The notes below the pieces were generated by a model. The model was not told where the DNA came from. It did not search any database and saw only the letters and a program-made list of their open reading frames with translations. From JAMHWF01 sp964371405 (GTDB lineage Bacteria > Pseudomonadota > Gammaproteobacteria > Burkholderiales > Burkholderiaceae_C), in the NCBI GenBank assembly GCA_964371405.1, contig CAYJLV010000014.1, positions 11,887-75,886 on the forward strand: a DNA stretch of 64,000 bases, read 5' to 3'. Made by a program: the position numbers and the translations under genes. Below, piece by piece: positions 29,104-38,500 of the stretch (position 1 is the first letter of the stretch; the number at the start of each line of letters is the position of its first letter).

Positions 29104-29610
29104 TCAGCTGCGGCCGATGGCATCGAGCGCGGCCTGCAGCGCTTCGCGGTCCATCGTGTCGATCGGCAGCGCGAGCAGTTGCAGCATGCGGTAGCCGAGC
29201 GCCTGGCGCGTCAGCTCGAAGGCGCGGCGCTTCGCGTCGTCCCCGCCTGCGGCGCTCGACGGATCGGGACAGCTCCAGTGCGTCCTGACCGGCGGCGCGC
29301 CGGTGGCGCCGGCGAACACGGGGCAGGCCTCGGCCGCGGCGCTGTCGCACACCGTGATCACGATGTCGATCGGCGCTGCGCCGGGCGCGGCGAACTCGTC
29401 CCAGCTCTTGCTGCGCAGCGCGAGCGCGTCGATGCCTGCGCGCGCCAAGGCTTCGAGGGCGAACGGCTGGACGCGCCCGCCCGGCGAACTGCCGGCGCTG
29501 TGCGCGCGCACGTCGCGGCCGAGGCGGCCGGCCCAATGGTCGAGCATCGCCTCGGCGAGCGCGCTGCGCGCCGAGTTGTGCGTGCACAGGACCAGGACGT
29601 GCTTCGTCAT
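29104..29610 (-). CDS. arsC: Arsenate reductase, low-molecular-weight phosphatase type
   Basis: The 168-residue enzyme begins with the phosphatase-fold P-loop 'VLVLCTHNSARSALAEA' (CX5R, nucleophilic Cys near 9). It carries two further conserved regions: 'RVQPFALEALARAGID' and 'FDIVITVCDSAA'-like 'IDIVITVCDSAAAEACPVFAG'. Cysteines after the P-loop could form the disulfide relay of thioredoxin-coupled ArsC. It reduces arsenate to arsenite for Acr3. Its ATG overlaps the stop of the upstream OsmC-like gene (ATGA). Confidence 0.92.
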   Translation of the reverse strand: MTKHVLVLCTHNSARSALAEAMLDHWAGRLGRDVRAHSAGSSPGGRVQPFALEALARAGIDALALRSKSWDEFAAPGAAPIDIVITVCDSAAAEACPVFAGATGAPPVRTHWSCPDPSSAAGGDDAKRRAFELTRQALGYRMLQLLALPIDTMDREALQAALDAIGRS

Positions 29611-30047
29611 GGCGCGTCCGTCGGCCTCGCGCGGCGCAACACGCCCGACAACGCCGTGCCCGGCGCGACCGTGTTGAACACCGTGCCGTAACGCTTCACG
29701 TTGTCGTGCAGCAGGTCGAGCCGACAGTCGTCCTCGTCCGTGTCCACGATGATCTCGTAGTCGATCGATTCCATGCGCGGCGGCACGTCCTGCCGGGTGC
29801 CGTGCACGCGAACCTCGACGCCACGCAGCTTGAACTTCAGGATCGGCGTCACGCGCTCGATGCCCTTGATCATGCAGGCCGACAGCGCAGCCAGCAGCAG
29901 CTCCGCCGGGTTGAAGGCCTGCGGATTGCCGGCGAGGTCGGTGTCGAGCACGAGCGTCGCCTGCTTGCAGCGCGCCTCGCTTTCGTGCGCGCTGCGTCGC
30001 ACGGCGACGACGTCGAAGCTCATCTTCTGCAGTGTCGGCTCGCTCAT
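29607..30047 (-). CDS. OsmC-family peroxiredoxin-like protein
   Basis: The 146-residue protein has the OsmC/Ohr fold with 'AFNPAELLLAALSACMIKGIERV', where the Cys in 'SACMIKG' is the conserved second cysteine. The first active cysteine may be at 'EARCKQATLVLD'. Family members reduce organic or sulfur hydroperoxides. It lies between arsR and arsC, with 19 bases to arsR and an ATGA overlap with arsC. A role in handling oxidative stress caused by arsenic is likely but inferred from context. Confidence 0.85.
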   Translation of the reverse strand: MSEPTLQKMSFDVVAVRRSAHESEARCKQATLVLDTDLAGNPQAFNPAELLLAALSACMIKGIERVTPILKFKLRGVEVRVHGTRQDVPPRMESIDYEIIVDTDEDDCRLDLLHDNVKRYGTVFNTVAPGTALSGVLRRARPTDAP

Positions 30048-30066
30048 GGCGCGACGCGGCAGCAGG

Positions 30067-30396
30067 TCAGCAGCGCGCCCGCCGGCGCACGGCGGGCGAT
30101 GGCGCGCAGGGCCGGCCGTGGCAGCAGTGCGCGCTCAGGTAGTCGAGCAGGGCGTCCATCCGCTCGATCGATGGCCGGTAGATCAGGTGCCGGCCGTCGC
30201 GCTGCTGCGTGACGAGGCCGGCGTGCATCAACTCCTTGAGGTGGAACGACAGCGTCGACGCCGGCACGCCCAGCATCGCCGCCAGAGCGCCGGGCGTCAT
30301 TCCGGCGACGGCGGTGCCGACGAGCGCGCGGAACACGCGCAGCCGCATCGGCTGGGCAAGGGCGGCGAGCGAAGCGACGGCAGTCGGCTCTTCCAT
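30067..30396 (-). CDS. arsR: ArsR-family arsenic-responsive repressor
   Basis: The 109-residue winged-helix repressor has the HTH 'TPGALAAMLGVPASTLSFHLKELMHAGLV' and the beta wing 'RDGRHLIYRP'. A C-terminal Cys cluster ('HCCHGRPC' and a final Cys) could bind As(III), since the classical ELCVC motif in the recognition helix is missing. It heads the operon arsR-osmC-arsC-acr3-ATP-grasp gene. The operator candidate CCATA-N10-TATGG covers its start codon. Confidence 0.9.
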   Translation of the reverse strand: MEEPTAVASLAALAQPMRLRVFRALVGTAVAGMTPGALAAMLGVPASTLSFHLKELMHAGLVTQQRDGRHLIYRPSIERMDALLDYLSAHCCHGRPCAPSPAVRRRARC

Positions 30397-30431
30397 AATT
30401 CGAAGTGTATGGAAATATAGATCTGCGTCAA
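30393..30431 (-). promoter_or_regulatory. ars operon promoter and ArsR operator
   Basis: On the minus strand, TTGACG (30431-30426) and TACACT (30409-30404) are 16 bases apart. The inverted repeat CCATA (30393-30397) / TATGG (30408-30412) spans the -10 box and the arsR ATG. The distance from -10 to ATG is 7 bases, so the arsR message would be leaderless. Confidence 0.6.
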
Positions 30432-30447
30432 GGCCCGCAGATCGCTC

Positions 30448-30690
30448 TCATGCCGCGGCCAGCCACTGCCGGATCTCGGCCTGAGTCGGGATCCGCCCGC
30501 TGCAGACCAGCCGGTCGCCGACGACGAGCCCGGGCGTCGCCATCACGCCGTGGTCCATGATCGCCTGCATGTCGGTCACCTTGACGAACTCGGCGTCTAC
30601 GCCGGCGCCCGCGGCCGCCTCGCGCGCCACCGCCTCGAGCTTGCGGCAGTTCGCGCAGCCCGGGCCGAGAATCTTCACCAGCTTGCCCAT
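30448..30690 (-). CDS. Small thioredoxin-like protein (TM0996/MTH895 type)
   Basis: The 80-residue thioredoxin-fold protein has active-site 'GPGCANCRKLE' (CxxC near 12-15) and cis-Pro 'VMATPGLVVGDRL'. Small redox proteins of this type are often encoded next to ArsP/DUF318 permeases. Its ATG overlaps the permease stop (ATGA), so it is co-translated and may reduce a cargo or cysteines of the permease. The ars promoter begins 17 bases downstream of its end. Confidence 0.88.
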   Translation of the reverse strand: MGKLVKILGPGCANCRKLEAVAREAAAGAGVDAEFVKVTDMQAIMDHGVMATPGLVVGDRLVCSGRIPTQAEIRQWLAAA

Positions 30691-32144
30691 CACAGTGCTC
30701 CTTGGGGAGTGGAGGTTGCGGCCCGCGCGCGCAGCCAGGCCAGCGCGCCGGCCAGCAGCGCCGCAACGCCGGTCAGGCCGAGTGCGATCCAGGCCGGCGG
30801 CACGCCATCGACCCACGCGCCGTAGCTCAGGCCGGCGGCGACGCTGAAGACGGCGACGAGGCCCACGTAGGCCGCCGTCTTCGGACGGCCCATCACGGCA
30901 GCGACCATCAGCATGCTCTGCAGGCTCAGCTCCGGGTCGGCCATCAGGAAGGCGAGCAGTGGTCCGCGATGCATGCCGAGGTCGAGGAACATGCGGGCCA
31001 CCGGCACCTCGACCAGCGTCGGGAAGTACATGAACACGCCGAAGACGACGGCCGCGGCATTGGCCGCGATGTCGTTGCGGCCGGCGACGGCCCGGATCCA
31101 CTCCGGCGCGATCCACTGCCGCAATGCGCCGACGACGAATACGCCCGCCACGAGCAGCACGAAGATCTGCTTGACGAAGCGCCACGACTCCCACAGCCAC
31201 GCCTGCCGCTCGTCGGCATCGAGCCGTCTCGCGAAGTGCAGCACCGCCGCCAGCGCCGCCGCGACGGCCACGGCGCGTCCGGTGAGCGCGACCTGCAGTC
31301 CGCCGGCGATCGGCGCCAGCCGCAGCGCGGCAACGACCAGCGTGGCGGCCGCCAGGGCGAGCGCAGCGAAGGTCCAACGGTTCGCGCCCTCGACGATGTT
31401 CTCGAGCCCGCGCCACGACGCGATGCCGATCGCGGCCAGCATGGCGATCAGCAGCGAGCCCTGCACGCTGACCCCTTCCTCGCCTCGCGCGGCGTCGAAC
31501 GGGACCCAGTCCGTCAGCGTCGCTTGCCAGTTGCCGGCCCACGCCAGCGGCAGTTCCAGCGCTGCCAGCGTGGCATTGAGCGGCGCCACCTTCAGCGTGC
31601 CGGCGACGAGCACGGCGACGAGCGATGCCAGCACGCCGAGCGCGGCGCCGCCGATGCGCGCCGCGCCGGCGAAAAGCTCGTCGGTGCGGGCGTCGCGCGC
31701 CGCGTCGTCGCGCCAGAACAGCAGCGCCATCGCGAGTCCGATGCCGATGCCGAACGCCAGGCACAGCACGATCCGCGCGAACGCGAACTCGGCGCCGAGG
31801 ATGCTGCCGGTATAGGCCAGCGCCAGCACGTTGCCCGCCGGCGCGAAGAACAGGAACGTGATCGCCGGGCCGAGGCCGGCGCCCTTGCGGTAGATCCCTG
31901 CGAACAGCGGCACGATCGTGCACGAGCACACGGCGAGCAGCGACCCGGCCGCCGCCGCCGCCGGGTACGAGACGCGCCAGCGCGTGCCGCGTCCGAGCCA
32001 GCGCGTGATTGCCGCCTTCGGGATCAGTGCCGTCATCGCGCCGGCAATGAAGAAGGCCGGGATCAGGCACAGCAGCACATGCGCTGCCAGGTAGGCGGCG
32101 AGATTGCCGGCGCCTCCGCGCAGCGACTGCAGCATCAGCTCCAT
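30690..32144 (-). CDS. ArsP/DUF318-family permease
   Basis: The 484-residue membrane protein has about 10-11 helices. It shows the PF03773 hallmarks, twin repeats with 'SLLAVCSCTIVPLFAGIYRKGAGLGPAITFLFFAPA' near 70-105 and a related second-half segment 'MYFPTLVEVPVARMFLDLGMHRGPLLAFLMADPELSL'. Relatives include ArsP, which exports trivalent organoarsenicals. Others are only called permeases. The neighbouring arsenic operon and the overlapping thioredoxin support a metalloid or thiol-linked role, but no substrate motif proves it. Confidence 0.82.
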   Translation of the reverse strand: MELMLQSLRGGAGNLAAYLAAHVLLCLIPAFFIAGAMTALIPKAAITRWLGRGTRWRVSYPAAAAAGSLLAVCSCTIVPLFAGIYRKGAGLGPAITFLFFAPAGNVLALAYTGSILGAEFAFARIVLCLAFGIGIGLAMALLFWRDDAARDARTDELFAGAARIGGAALGVLASLVAVLVAGTLKVAPLNATLAALELPLAWAGNWQATLTDWVPFDAARGEEGVSVQGSLLIAMLAAIGIASWRGLENIVEGANRWTFAALALAAATLVVAALRLAPIAGGLQVALTGRAVAVAAALAAVLHFARRLDADERQAWLWESWRFVKQIFVLLVAGVFVVGALRQWIAPEWIRAVAGRNDIAANAAAVVFGVFMYFPTLVEVPVARMFLDLGMHRGPLLAFLMADPELSLQSMLMVAAVMGRPKTAAYVGLVAVFSVAAGLSYGAWVDGVPPAWIALGLTGVAALLAGALAWLRARAATSTPQGAL

Positions 32145-32272
32145 GCGGTCTCCGCCGGCGCAGCCCGGCAGGCCTCGGGCGCGCCGAGCGGCAGCGCGTC
32201 GGTGACAGGGGCGAGGCCGCGTCGTTCGATGCCGCGCGCCTGGTCGCGGTGGTTCAGTTGCTTCTCAGCCAT
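32135..32272 (-). CDS. Possible 45-residue protein upstream of the permease
   Basis: The ATG at 32272 is preceded by GGAGG with 8-base spacing, and the frame ends 10 bases inside the permease gene, an overlap typical of coupled genes. The product ('MAEKQLNHRDQARGIERRGL...') is charged at the start, has one cysteine and matches no family I know. It may be a leader peptide that sets permease translation. The good ribosome-binding site is the main reason to list it. Confidence 0.4.
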   Translation of the reverse strand: MAEKQLNHRDQARGIERRGLAPVTDALPLGAPEACRAAPAETAWS

Positions 32273-32443
32273 GGAGGGTGCCTCCCCGGACGATCGGCTC
32301 GATCTTAGTCAGGGTGCCGCCATGCCGGGTTGAGGCACCGCAATCGACCGCTGCCGCCCGCGATCCGGCACCCTGCGCGTGAGGCTCCTCGACGATGCGG
32401 CCCGCGGAGTCGGCGGGATGCCCTGGCCCGCCGTGCACCGGCC
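32273..32443. other. Intergenic region without recognised genes
   Basis: This 171-base gap lies between the 45-residue frame and the MgtC-like gene. GGTGCCGCCATGCCGG and related GC-rich partial repeats occur, but I see no clear terminator or promoter. Confidence 0.4.
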
Positions 32444-33718
32444 TCAGCCGACCGCGATCGCCGCGGCGCCCGCGGCGAGGATCGGCAGTGTGGCGAGCAG
32501 CACGTCGCGGCGCGCCGGGCCGCGGCCGAGCACACTGACCATCGCGGCCTTCACAAGCGTGTTCGACAGCATGGCGATCACGATGCCGGTGGCCGCCGTC
32601 GCCGCGTAGGACGCATCGCGCGAATCGCCGGCCAGCGACAGCGTGATCGCGTCGACGTCGGCGGCGCCGGCCAGCGCGGCGACGAGGTAGACGCCGACGC
32701 CGGGCAGATACTCCTGCGCCAGCGCGACGACGAGCAGCACGGCGGCGAACAGCGCGCCGAAGCGTATCGCCGAGGTGAGGCTGAACGGGTTGCTCATCGC
32801 CATCTCGCCGTCGCTGCCGGCGGAGTGGGCAACGGCTGCGCTGCCCGCGCGCCAGTGCCACGCCGCAGCGCCGACGGTGACGACGAGCATCGCCGCCAGC
32901 GGCAGCCACAGCCGCGCGAGCAGCGGCAGGTTGACGATCGCGACGACGACGCCGACGCGCGCGAACATCACGGCCCACGCGATCAGGATGCCGGTGGTGA
33001 CGGCGTGCGCCTCGGCCGGCTGCGCCGCCTCGCGGCTGCGCCGCGCGAACGACAGCGTCACCGCGGTCGACGACACCAGCCCGCCGGCCGCCGCCGTCAC
33101 GGCGCTGGCGTGCAGCGGGCCCAGCCAGCGCATCGCGACGTAGCCGACCAGCGACAGCGCCGAGATCAGGATCACGAGCAGCCACAGCTTGTGCGGATTG
33201 ATCGCGTCCCACGGATCGATCGGCGCATCGGGCAGCAGCGGCAGCACGATGAAACTGGCGATCAGCAGCTTGATCGCGGCGAACAGGTCGGCTGTGCCGA
33301 TGCGCTGCACCAGGCCGTGCAGCGGCTGCTTGAAGGCGAGCACGGCCGACGTGACGACGCCCAGCGCGACGGCCAGCGCCTCGTCGCCGGCCACCGCCAT
33401 CGCGCCGAGCAGGAACACGGCGACGGCAGCGAATTCGCTCGTCAGGCCCTGCGCCTCCTCGTGTTCGAGGTTCTGGTGCACGTAGCTCGCAACGACGGCG
33501 GCACCGACGACGGCCAGCGTGACGACGAAGGTCCACGGCGCGCCCCAGGCCCGCGCCAGCCAGGCCGACGCGGCGCCGATCAGCGCCAGCAGGATGTGCG
33601 TGCGGATGCCGCCGAACGAGCGCCCCGGCTCGGCCGCCTTCTTGCGCTCGCGGTCGATGCCGACCAGCGCGCCGATCAGCAGTGCGACGAGAAAGCGGCG
33701 GGCGATGTCGAGATCCAT
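32444..33718 (-). CDS. MgtC/SapB family membrane protein with DUF4010 domain
   Basis: The 424-residue membrane protein starts with an MgtC/SapB domain (about 1-140: 'RRFLVALLIGALVGIDRERK', 'GGIRTHILLALIGAASAWLA', 'LTSEFAAVAVFLLGAMAV'). It continues with a DUF4010 domain (about 180-400) of further helices. The conserved Asp/Arg of the first helices are present. The biochemical role of this fusion is unknown, although MgtC relatives affect magnesium stress and ATP synthase. It is probably the last gene of the RND/thiol-stress operon, 37 bases after DUF302. Confidence 0.85.
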   Translation of the reverse strand: MDLDIARRFLVALLIGALVGIDRERKKAAEPGRSFGGIRTHILLALIGAASAWLARAWGAPWTFVVTLAVVGAAVVASYVHQNLEHEEAQGLTSEFAAVAVFLLGAMAVAGDEALAVALGVVTSAVLAFKQPLHGLVQRIGTADLFAAIKLLIASFIVLPLLPDAPIDPWDAINPHKLWLLVILISALSLVGYVAMRWLGPLHASAVTAAAGGLVSSTAVTLSFARRSREAAQPAEAHAVTTGILIAWAVMFARVGVVVAIVNLPLLARLWLPLAAMLVVTVGAAAWHWRAGSAAVAHSAGSDGEMAMSNPFSLTSAIRFGALFAAVLLVVALAQEYLPGVGVYLVAALAGAADVDAITLSLAGDSRDASYAATAATGIVIAMLSNTLVKAAMVSVLGRGPARRDVLLATLPILAAGAAAIAVG

Positions 33719-33755
33719 CGCCCGCCAGTGTGCCCCAGCGCCGCAGGCGCGCGCG

Positions 33756-34148
33756 TCAGGCCGTCAGGCTGCGGCAGGCGCGCTGCAGGCGCTCGGTGGC
33801 TTCGTCGGCGACCGTCCGAACGTCGTCGCGGCCGACGAGCTGCACCATGATCTGCGGGTCGAGAAAGCCGACGACGACGCGGCCCGGCGCCTCCTCGCGA
33901 ACGATCACGTTGCACGGCAGCAGCAGCCCGATGTCGGGCTCGGCCGTGATCGCGCGATGCGCCAGCGGCGGGTTGCAGGCGCCGAGGATGCGGTAGGGCG
34001 CCATCTCGACGCCGAGCTTGGCCTTCATCGTCGCCTGCACGTCGATCTCGGTCAGGATGCCGAAGCCCTCGGCCTTGAGCGCCGCCGTCACTTTCTGCAG
34101 CGCGGCGTCGAACGGCAGGGTGACGACGGTGTGGAATCCGTAGCTCAT
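33756..34148 (-). CDS. DUF302 domain protein
   Basis: The 130-residue protein is one DUF302 domain. It shows the 'TLPFDAALQKVTAALKAEGFGILTEIDVQATMKAKLG' start, 'YRILGACNPPLAHRAI' and 'LLLPCNVIVRE', with two conserved cysteines in the second half. The fold binds small ligands or metals in known structures, but the function is unclear. It is common in sulfur-metabolising and metal-stressed bacteria and here lies between OsmC and MgtC-like genes. Confidence 0.9.
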   Translation of the reverse strand: MSYGFHTVVTLPFDAALQKVTAALKAEGFGILTEIDVQATMKAKLGVEMAPYRILGACNPPLAHRAITAEPDIGLLLPCNVIVREEAPGRVVVGFLDPQIMVQLVGRDDVRTVADEATERLQRACRSLTA

Positions 34149-34173
34149 CGTTGGGTACTCCAGGGGTTGCAGG

Positions 34174-34650
34174 TCAGGGGTTCGCGAGTGTGGCCGGCGA
34201 CTTCAGCACGACGCCGTCGCGGTCGATCACCGTGGCGTCGACATCGATCGCGCCGCGCACGCTCTGCGTCACGGTGCAGAAGTCCTCGAACTGCGCGAGC
34301 GCGCGCTCGGCCATCTTCAGCTCGGCCTGCGGCACGCCGAGGTGCAGCGAGACATCGATGCGGCCGATGCGCAGCCGGCCCTGCGCGTTGCGGGCCATGC
34401 GCACGCGCGCGGCGGCGCGCAGCGGCCCCGGCTCGTTGCGGAACTTGCGCAGCGCGAACAGCAGGCTTGCCGACAGGCAGTTGGCCACCGCCACGCCGAG
34501 CAGCCGCGCCGGATCGGGCCCGGCGCCGCCGCCCAGCGGCGCCGGCTCGTCGGTGATCAGCATCGGCACCGACGCATCGCCGAAGTGCGCCTCGAAGCGG
34601 TAGTCGGCCTGCTGTCGCAGCTCGACCGTGAGTTCACCTTCGGTGCTCAT
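34174..34650 (-). CDS. OsmC-family protein
   Basis: The 158-residue OsmC-fold protein has 'PDPARLLGVAVANCLSASLLFALRKF' with the conserved helix Cys, and 'FEDFCTVTQSVRGAIDV' with the second Cys near the C terminus. The spacing resembles OsmC-like redox enzymes, but the first half has few charged active-site residues, so the peroxide substrate is uncertain. It lies 27 bases after DUF2892 and 25 before DUF302 in the ArsR-controlled operon. Confidence 0.85.
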   Translation of the reverse strand: MSTEGELTVELRQQADYRFEAHFGDASVPMLITDEPAPLGGGAGPDPARLLGVAVANCLSASLLFALRKFRNEPGPLRAAARVRMARNAQGRLRIGRIDVSLHLGVPQAELKMAERALAQFEDFCTVTQSVRGAIDVDATVIDRDGVVLKSPATLANP

Positions 34651-34677
34651 CGTTCTCCTTCGACAGGTTTTCAGTGC

Positions 34678-34881
34678 TCAGCGCGGGTTGCCGGGGCGCG
34701 TCGGGCAGGTGCCCCGGCCGAGCAGCGTGTAGGCCGGGCACCAGCCGACGAGGCCGGTGACCAGCGGCAGCACGCCGATCCAGCCCCAGGCGCCGATCGC
34801 TCCGCCCAGCGTGGCTGCGATCAGCGCGACGCCGACGACGACGCGCAGGATGCGGTCCCAGGGTGCTTCGTTGACTTTCAT
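34678..34881 (-). CDS. DUF2892 membrane protein
   Basis: The 67-residue protein is the DUF2892 module: 'NEAPWDRILRVVVGVALI' followed by a short hairpin of two membrane helices and 'GWCPAYTLLGRGTCP'. The same module anchors rhodanese domains in YgaP-type proteins, which handle sulfane sulfur. It is one of two DUF2892 genes in this operon. Cysteines near 48 and 59 could take part in thiol transfer, but this is inference. Confidence 0.9.
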   Translation of the reverse strand: MKVNEAPWDRILRVVVGVALIAATLGGAIGAWGWIGVLPLVTGLVGWCPAYTLLGRGTCPTRPGNPR

Positions 34882-34926
34882 GGCGATACTCCTTCTCGTT
34901 GGGTTGTGGAACTCGAAAAATTCCGG

Positions 34927-35355
34927 TCAGCGCGGCTGCAGCCCGCGGTCGACCCACTGCAGCAGGTCGCGCGCCGACATCGCGCCGCTGCTGCGCGCGA
35001 CCTCCTGGCCGCGATGGAACAGCGCCAGCGTCGGGATGCTGCGGATGCGGTGGCGCACGCTGGTCTTGGGCGACGCGTCGGTGTCGACCTTGGCGAAACG
35101 CACGTCGGCGCGCTCGCGCGCCGCCTGCTCGAACTGCGGCGCCATCACGCGGCAGGGGCCGCACCACTCGGCCCAGAAGTCGACCAGCACCGGCAGGTCT
35201 GTGCCGGAGACGAAGCCGTCGAACGACGTGTCGTCGAGCGCGAACGGCTCGGGCGCCAGCAACTCGCCGCCGCAACGGCCGCATTGCGGAGCGTCGCTCA
35301 GCCGCTCGTCGGGCACGCGGTTCTTCGTCGCGCAGGCAGGGCAGACGAGTTGCAT
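34927..35355 (-). CDS. trxC: Thioredoxin 2 with N-terminal zinc-binding domain
   Basis: The 142-residue protein has an N-terminal zinc ribbon ('CPACATKNRVP' and 'CGRCG') and a thioredoxin domain with active site 'WAEWCGPCRVM' and cis-Pro 'IRSIPTLALF'. TrxC proteins reduce disulfides under oxidative stress. The longer frame to 35499 was rejected because ATG 35355 starts exactly at the zinc domain. It sits between two DUF2892 genes, so it may supply electrons to that module or to OsmC. Confidence 0.94.
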   Translation of the reverse strand: MQLVCPACATKNRVPDERLSDAPQCGRCGGELLAPEPFALDDTSFDGFVSGTDLPVLVDFWAEWCGPCRVMAPQFEQAARERADVRFAKVDTDASPKTSVRHRIRSIPTLALFHRGQEVARSSGAMSARDLLQWVDRGLQPR

Positions 35356-35372
35356 GGCAGCCTCCTCGCCGG

Positions 35373-35597
35373 TCAGATGTTGCAGCCGGTGGTGCCGGCC
35401 GGAGCGCCCAGCTTGCGCAGGATCTTCTCCATCATGCACCAGTTGGTGAAGCCGCTTTGCAGCAGGTTGACGCCGACGAAGGCGGTGAACGCCAGCCACC
35501 AGGGGCTCGCGAACAGCGGGCTGCCCTCGATGCCGAGCGCAAGCGAAAGCAGGATGAAGGTGCCCGCGATGATGCGGGTGATGGACCAGGATGTCAT
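35373..35597 (-). CDS. DUF2892 membrane protein (second copy)
   Basis: The 74-residue protein has two hydrophobic helices ('IIAGTFILLSLALGI' and 'WWLAFTAFVGVNLLQSGFTNWCMMEKIL') with a Cys in the second and another at 'TTGCNI'. It matches the longer YgaP-type DUF2892 form, with 'GFTNWCMMEKILRKLG'. Its ATG overlaps the RND pump stop, so it is co-translated. The difference from the other copy suggests distinct roles rather than a recent duplication. Confidence 0.88.
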   Translation of the reverse strand: MTSWSITRIIAGTFILLSLALGIEGSPLFASPWWLAFTAFVGVNLLQSGFTNWCMMEKILRKLGAPAGTTGCNI

Positions 35598-38500
35598 GGA
35601 GCGGCTCCTTGGGTTGATGAAGCGGAAAGCGCGTCCGCCGCCGGGCGGTGCCGGTAGGCGACGTAATAGAGCAGCGGGATCACGACCAGCGTCAGCAGCG
35701 TCGAGACGAGGATGCCGAAGACGAGCGAGATCGCCAGCCCGTTGAAGATCGGGTCGCCGAGGATGAAGAAGGCGCCGAGCATCGCGGCCAGCCCGGTCAG
35801 CACGATCGGCTGCGCGCGCGTCGCGGCCGAGCGCACGACGGCATCCTTTAGCGGCATGCCGTCGGCGAGTTGCAGGTTGATGAAATCCACCAGCAGGATC
35901 GAGTTGCGCACGATGATGCCGGCCAGCGCGATCATGCCGATCATGCTGGTGGCGGTGAACTGCGCACCCAGCAGCGCATGGCCCGGCATCACGCCGACGA
36001 TCGTCAGGGGGATCGGCGCCATGATGATCAGCGGCGTGAGGTACGAGCCGAACTGCGCGACGACGAGCAGGTAGATCAGCACCAGCCCCACCGCATACGC
36101 CGCGCCCATGTCGCGGAAGGTCTCGTAGGTGATCTGCCACTCGCCGTCCCACTTGATCGAATAGTCGCGCCACGGGTCGGCGGGCTGGCGGATGAAGGTC
36201 TCGCCCAGCGTGCCGCCGCCCGGCGTCGCGATCTCCGCCAGATCGGCGCGCATCGAGAACATGCCGTAGAGCGGACTGTCGCGCTTGCCTGCCATGTCGG
36301 CGACGACGTAGTTCACCGGCAGCAGGTCCTTGTGGTAGACGGGCTGCTCGCGCAGCGTGTCGGTCGGCGTCACCAGCTCGCGGATCGGCACGAGCTGCCC
36401 CGCCGCGCCGCGCACCGCGAGCTGCAGCAGTGCGTCGATCTCGCCGTGGCGCTCGGGCGCGAGCATCAGCGTCGCCGCCGCCGGATACTTGCTCTCGTCG
36501 TGCAGCCAGGTCGCGGAGTCGCCGGCCAGGCCCGCGCGCAGCGTCGCGACGATCGCCTGCTGCGGCACGCCGAGCATCGCCGCCTTGCGGCGGTCGATCA
36601 CGAGCAGCGCTTTCGGCGCGTCGGCGATGCTGCTGTCGTCGACGTCGACGATGCCCTCGGTCCGCTCGAACACGGCGCGCACCGCCTTGGCCACCTGGCG
36701 CCGGCCTTCGGGCTCCGGCCCGTAGACCTCGGCGACGATCGGCGCGAGCACCGGCGGGCCGGGCGGCACCTCGACCACCTTGACGTTGGCGCCGTGGCGC
36801 TGCCCGATCGTCTGCAGCGCCGGGCGCAGCCGCGTCGCGATGGCGTGGCTCTGCTCGTCGCGGTGCGCCTTGTCGACCAGGTTGACTTGCAGGTCGCCCA
36901 TTTCGCCGCCGGCACGCAGGTAGTACTGGCGCACCAGGCCGTTGAAGTTGATCGGCGCGGCGGTGCCCGCGTAGCTCTGATAGTCGGCGATCTCGGGCTG
37001 GCGCGCGAGGAAGTCGCCGAGTTCGCGCAGCACGGCGGCCGTGCGCTCGACCGGTGTGCCGGCCGGCATGTCGACGACGACCTGGAACTCCGACTTGTTG
37101 TCGAACGGCAGCATCTTCATCGCCACCAGCCCGGCCGCCGGCAGCGCGAGCGAGACGAGGATCGCCGCCGCGACGCCGGCGCCGAGGAGCGCGCGGTTGC
37201 GCGCGCCGCGGTGCGCGTCGAGCAGCGGACCGAACACGCGCTCGAACCAGGGCGTGATGCGCGCCGCGAGGCCGCTCGGCGCGCCGCCGCCATGTGCCGC
37301 CGCGCCGTGCGGCTTCATCCACAGCCGCGCCAGCCACGGCGTGACGACGAAGGCGATCGCCAGCGACAGCAGCATGCCCATGCTGGCGTTGATCGGGATC
37401 GGGCCCATGTAGGGCCCCATCAGTCCGGTCACGAAGGCCATCGGCAGCAGCGCCGCGATGACGGTCAGCGTGGCAAGAATGGTCGGTCCGCCGACCTCGT
37501 CGACGGCGCCGGGGATGAGCTGCGCGAGCGTCTTGTCCGGATGCAGCGCCTGGTGGCGGTGGATGTTCTCCACCACGACGATGGCGTCGTCGACCAGGAT
37601 GCCGATCGAGAAGATGAGCGCGAACAGCGAGACGCGGTTGAGCGTGAAGCCCCAGGCCCACGACGCGAAAAGGGTCGCCGCCAGCGTCAGCACGACGGCG
37701 GCGCCGACGATCGCCGCCTCGCGCCGGCCGAGCGCGAGGAAGACGAGGGCGACGACGGAGGCGGTGGCGAACAGCAGCTTCTGGATCAGCTTCCTGGCCT
37801 TTTCGTCGGCGGTCGCGCCGTAGTTGCGCGTCGTCGCGACCTCGACGCCGGCGGGGATCACGGTGTTGCGCAGCGTGTCGACGCGGCGCATCACGGCGTC
37901 GGCGACGTCGATCGCGTTCTGCCCCGGCTTCTTGGTCACGGCGATCGTCACGGCCGGGTATTCGCCGCCGTCGGGCCCGGCGACGCCGTGCCGCACCAGA
38001 CGTGCCGCCGGCAGGGCACCGTCGCGCACCGCGGCGACGTCCTGCAGGAACACGGGCCGGCCGGCGTGCACGCCGACGACCAGCTCGCCGACCTCGCGCG
38101 CGTCGCGCAGGAACGGGCCCGCTTCGACCGCAACGGCACGGTTGGCGCCGAGCAGGTCGCCGACGCCCGATGCGAGATTGGCCGACTGCAGCGCGCGGCG
38201 CAGGTCGTCGACGGTGACGCCGGCGCCCGCCATGCGCGCCGGATCGATCTCGACGCGGATCGCACGACCCGGGCCGCCGATCGTCGTCACCTCGCGCGTG
38301 CCGGACACGCGCTTGAGATCGTTCTCGACGCTGTGGGCGACGCGCTCGAGGTCGAATGCGCCGGTCTCGGGCGCCTTCGTGTAGAGCGTCAGCGCGACGA
38401 TCGGAACGTCGTCGATGCCCTTGGGTTTGATCAGCGGCGCGCCGACGCCCAGGCCCGGCGGCAGCCAGTCGGCATTCGCGTTGACGGTGTCGTAGAGGCG

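Noticed and set aside
30418..30431. TTGACGCAGATCTA (minus strand) as an FNR box
   Set aside because: Only one half-site fits, and TTGACG is better explained as the -35 box of the ars promoter.
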